Assembly: GCA_013298625.1 (NCBI GenBank)
Contig: JAAFIF010000043.1
Span: forward strand, 1 to 64,000
Origin: Myxococcales bacterium
Lineage (GTDB): Bacteria > Myxococcota_A > Polyangia > Polyangiales > Ga0077539
Length of the DNA: 64,000 nucleotides
Direction of reading: 5' to 3'
Positions 62,154 through 64,000 of the stretch are shown here, one piece after another. Positions within the stretch are counted from its first letter, which is position 1. Each line of letters opens with the position of its first letter. The translations under genes and the position numbers were made by a program. The notes beneath the pieces were generated by a model, which searched no databases, was not told the origin of the DNA, and worked only from the letters and a program-made list of their open reading frames with translations.

Positions 62154-62900
62154 ATGAGCTACCGCAGCGACGCCGACGCCCTCGAAGCCCGCAAAGAAGC
62201 CCTCGAACTACAGCTCGCAGCCTTGCGCGCCCGGCAGAGAGAGAACGAGGCGCTCACGAAGGACGCCGACGCGCTGGTCAAAGAGCTCGAAGAGACGTAC
62301 GCGCGGATCAACGTCGCCGCGGTCGCGCCGGCGGCGCGTCGGTCGCTGCCGTTGCTGCAGCGGTTGTATGTGGCGTCGCCGTGCAACGTTCCGTGGGAGT
62401 CGATGAGCGGCGATGATCGCGTGCGGCACTGCGCGAGCTGCGACAAAGACGTGTTCGATCTGTCGGCGCTCACGCGCGAGCAAGCCGAAGCCCTGCTCAT
62501 CGAGAAGAACGGAAAGCTCTGCGCGCAGTTCTACCGCCGCGCCGACGGCACGATCTTGACCGCGGACTGCGAGGTCGGCGTCGCGAAGAAGAAGAAGGCT
62601 CGCCGCAAGGCCGCCGTCATCGCGGGCGCGTTCGCCGCAGCGACCGCCGGCGCGATCGCTGGCGCGTTCGCGCTGCGCGACGATCAACAGGGCTCGGGCT
62701 GCGAAGCCACCAGCGCCAAGCCGTCGCAGCTCAACACCACCGTGACCGACGCGCCTCGGCCGACTCCACCGCACGACTACCAACAGATGCGCGGTGATGT
62801 CGCGTTCGAGCCGCCCACTGCGCAGCCTGCCCAGCCGCCGCAGCAGCCGGTCGAGCCGCCTCGGCACGAAATGATCCGCGGCCGCATTCGCATGCGTTGA
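62154..62900 (+). CDS. Membrane protein with Cys-rich NVPWESM-type domain
   Basis: 248 residues from the ATG at 62154. Residues 8-55 form a coiled coil (ALEARKEALELQLAALRARQ). Residues 75-145 hold a Cys domain seen widely in myxobacteria: CNVPWESMSGDDRVRHCASC, DKDVFDLSALTREQAEAL, GKLCAQFYRRADGTILTADC. Five Cys suggest a zinc ribbon or redox site. A Lys-rich patch and one transmembrane helix (AAVIAGAFAAATAGAIAGAF) follow, then a Pro/Gln-rich C-terminus. Cytoplasmic head and outside tail are inferred from the Lys patch. Divergent from the zincin gene; rnpB follows 46 nt later. Confidence 0.75.
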   Translation: MSYRSDADALEARKEALELQLAALRARQRENEALTKDADALVKELEETYARINVAAVAPAARRSLPLLQRLYVASPCNVPWESMSGDDRVRHCASCDKDVFDLSALTREQAEALLIEKNGKLCAQFYRRADGTILTADCEVGVAKKKKARRKAAVIAGAFAAATAGAIAGAFALRDDQQGSGCEATSAKPSQLNTTVTDAPRPTPPHDYQQMRGDVAFEPPTAQPAQPPQQPVEPPRHEMIRGRIRMR

Positions 62901-62932
62901 AGCGCGCACTTCCCAACGCCGCGTCGCGTGCG

Positions 62933-62938
62933 TAGAGT
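62933..62938 (+). promoter_or_regulatory. Possible -10 box of rnpB
   Basis: TAGAGT lies 8 nt before the predicted 5' end of RNase P RNA, a fitting distance for a -10 element. No convincing -35 box is visible at 17-18 bp. Confidence 0.3.
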
Positions 62939-62946
62939 CCGCCGCC

Positions 62947-63369
62947 GCGACACCGAGGGAGACGGGCGCCCGCCGGGTGAGCGATCACCGGGAGGAAAGT
63001 CCGAGCTCCACAAGCGACCGAAGGGTGCTGGCTAACGGCCAGTGGGCGAAAGCCTGAGGACAGTGCAACAGAGAATAGACCAGCCCGACGCGCGCAAGCG
63101 CCTCGGACGGTGCAGTGAAACGGTGCGGTAAGAGCGCACCGCGGCGGCGGCAACGTCGACGGTCCGGCAAACCCCACCCGGAGCAAGATCGAACAGGGAG
63201 TCATCCTTCGGAAACGGAGGTCGGAGCGTCGGTCCGCTTCGTGTGCTCCCGGGTACAGATCGCTCGAGCCCGCTGGTAACAGCGTTTGGCCTAGAGGAAT
63301 GAGCGCCCCCTCCCGAAGGGTGACCAACGGGAGGGACAGAACTCGGCTTACAGGCTCCCTCGGCGTCGC
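62947..63369 (+). ncRNA. rnpB: RNase P RNA (class A)
   Basis: Catalytic RNA that removes 5' leaders from pre-tRNA. The ends pair as helix P1: GCGAC-A-CCGAGGGAG at 62947-62961 with CTCCCTCGG-C-GTCGC at 63355-63369. Conserved blocks are in order: GAGGAAAGTCCGAGCTCC (P4 5' side and J3/4, from 62992), ACAGAGAATAGACC (near 63067), GTGAAACGGTGCGGTAAGAG (near 63115), CAAACCCCACCCGGAGCAAG (near 63168), and the closing AGAACTCGGCTTACAG (from 63340). A length of about 423 nt fits a bacterial class A RNA. This occupies most of the 500-bp gap between the two flanking genes. Confidence 0.95.
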
Positions 63370-63379
63370 ACTATTTACT

Positions 63380-63395
63380 CCAGCAAATTTGCTGG
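63380..63395. other. Perfect AT-cored palindrome CCAGCAAATTTGCTGG
   Basis: 16-bp perfect inverted repeat 10 nt after the end of rnpB and 5 nt after (in its own direction) the stop of the minus-strand gene. It may be a bidirectional terminator or a protein-binding site. Its AT-rich centre is unusual for this sequence. Confidence 0.5.
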
Positions 63396-63400
63396 CGATC

Positions 63401-64000
63401 TCACCGCGAGAACGTCTGCAGCGCCCGCGCCCAGTTGAGCCCCAGGCCCACCTCGAGGTCGTTGGCGAAGCCGAACGCGCTCGTCTGCCCCTGCTCGTTG
63501 CGCTCGAACGCCACGTACCGCACGAACAAGTCGTACCCGATCGTGAGCGACAGCGGCCCGACCAGCGGAATGCTCAGCCCCAAGTGCCCGCGCAGCTGCA
63601 CGCCGGGCAAGCGAAACACGTCGCGCATCGCGAGGTCGAGCGTGCTCTGCCACTGAATGTCCCTGCCCGCCACGCTCACCAACGTCGTCGGCTGCAGCAC
63701 CCAGCCGAGCTGAAACGAGCTCACCACCGGCAGCTGGCCGGGCGGCAAATCTTCGCGCCGCGCGAGCACTTCGCCCGACGCGCCGTAGCCCAAGAACAAG
63801 CTGAAGCTATCGGTGACTTGAAAACGCGCACCACCCGTGGGGCGCAGCTCCAAGTGATGAAACGCGCGCGCGTCGGGCCGCGTGAACTCGCTCTCGACGT
63901 AGAGCTCGGCGTACGGCGACGGGACGTACCAGCGCGGCACCCGCGAGCGCAGACCGCGCCACGCGAAGACCGACCGCAGCGACAACAGGTCCGCCGTCTC
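63401..64000 (-). CDS. Outer-membrane beta-barrel-like protein, N-terminus beyond the window
   Basis: 200 codons are visible; the frame is open to the right edge and the in-frame TTG at 63985 is unlikely to be the start. Alternating hydrophobic and polar residues typical of membrane strands (FSLFLGYGASGEVLA, VVSSFQLGWVLQPTTLVSVA, VQLRGHLGLSIPLVGPLSLT, IGYDLFVRYVAFE) end with LGLNWARALQTFSR. Likely an outer-membrane protein of a channel or transporter type. No family can be named from this part. Confidence 0.65.
   Translation of the reverse strand, partial: ETADLLSLRSVFAWRGLRSRVPRWYVPSPYAELYVESEFTRPDARAFHHLELRPTGGARFQVTDSFSLFLGYGASGEVLARREDLPPGQLPVVSSFQLGWVLQPTTLVSVAGRDIQWQSTLDLAMRDVFRLPGVQLRGHLGLSIPLVGPLSLTIGYDLFVRYVAFERNEQGQTSAFGFANDLEVGLGLNWARALQTFSR

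Overview
This window is very GC-rich, gene-dense bacterial chromosome and looks like a myxobacterium (phylum Myxococcota, Polyangia-type). The clues are many secreted Asp/Ala-rich and Cys-rich lipoproteins, a MYXO-CTERM tail, an AgmX/PglI-type C-terminal domain, a soluble Ser/Thr kinase, a formylglycine-enzyme-fold lipoprotein, many TPR/HEAT proteins, and frequent 4-bp ATGA/GTGA gene overlaps. I saw no insertion sequence, phage, integron, CRISPR array or tRNA. Composition looks uniform, so nothing obvious points to recent transfer.

Layout. 1-3616 (-): four envelope genes (outer-membrane-like protein, Cys-rich secreted protein, two lipoproteins); the last runs off the left edge. 3642-5111 (+): AgmX-type protein and a CPBP intramembrane protease. 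5122-5655 (-): DsbD-N-like lipoprotein. 5823-10528 (+): tightly packed run of DNRLRE-like lipoprotein, Ser/Thr kinase, FGE-fold lipoprotein, NPP-type phosphodiesterase and TPR protein. 10565-14343 (-): a 950-residue lipoprotein with 21 Cys-rich repeats, overlapped by an esterase. It is divergent from a second, large esterase (14513-17320). 17326-20110 (-): MYXO-CTERM propeller protein, lipoprotein and MepA-type endopeptidase. 20258-27362: TPR/degenerate-zincin protein, pseudouridine synthase, Rph/PpsA-like phosphotransferase, purF, a DUF4149-type membrane protein and an isolated CsoS1D-type microcompartment shell protein. 27538-31020 (+): three consecutive Cys-rich lipoproteins, the first two clear paralogues.

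31026-42781 (-) is a housekeeping cluster in the order dprA-topA-(VWA protein)-(patatin)-trmFO-xerC-hslV-hslU. It keeps the core order known from Bacillus (smf-topA-gid-codV-clpQ-clpY) with two envelope/lipase genes inserted. 42891-45905 (+): YbgF/CpoB-like lipoprotein, LysM protein and an alpha/beta hydrolase. 45912-48038 (-): a lone SctV/FlhA-family export gate. 48253-56913 (+): a 1628-residue TPR protein, a HEAT-repeat protein, a PQQ-propeller/HEAT lipoprotein and a fumarylacetoacetate-hydrolase-family enzyme, coupled by short overlaps. 56956-60006: small helical protein, divergent universal stress proteins, an NtrC-type regulator and a small membrane protein. 60023-62900: putative zincin and a zinc-ribbon-like membrane protein. 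62947-63369: RNase P RNA. 63401-64000 (-): start-less beta-barrel protein cut by the right edge.

The strongest candidates for new biology are the solitary gated BMC-tandem protein, the solitary SctV, the repeat lipoprotein flanked by two esterases, and the TPR-HEAT-propeller operon. No intergenic stretch exceeds 300 bases except the one that holds rnpB. Start sites were chosen by signal peptides, Shine-Dalgarno matches and overlaps. All functional calls come from reading motifs, not from a database search.
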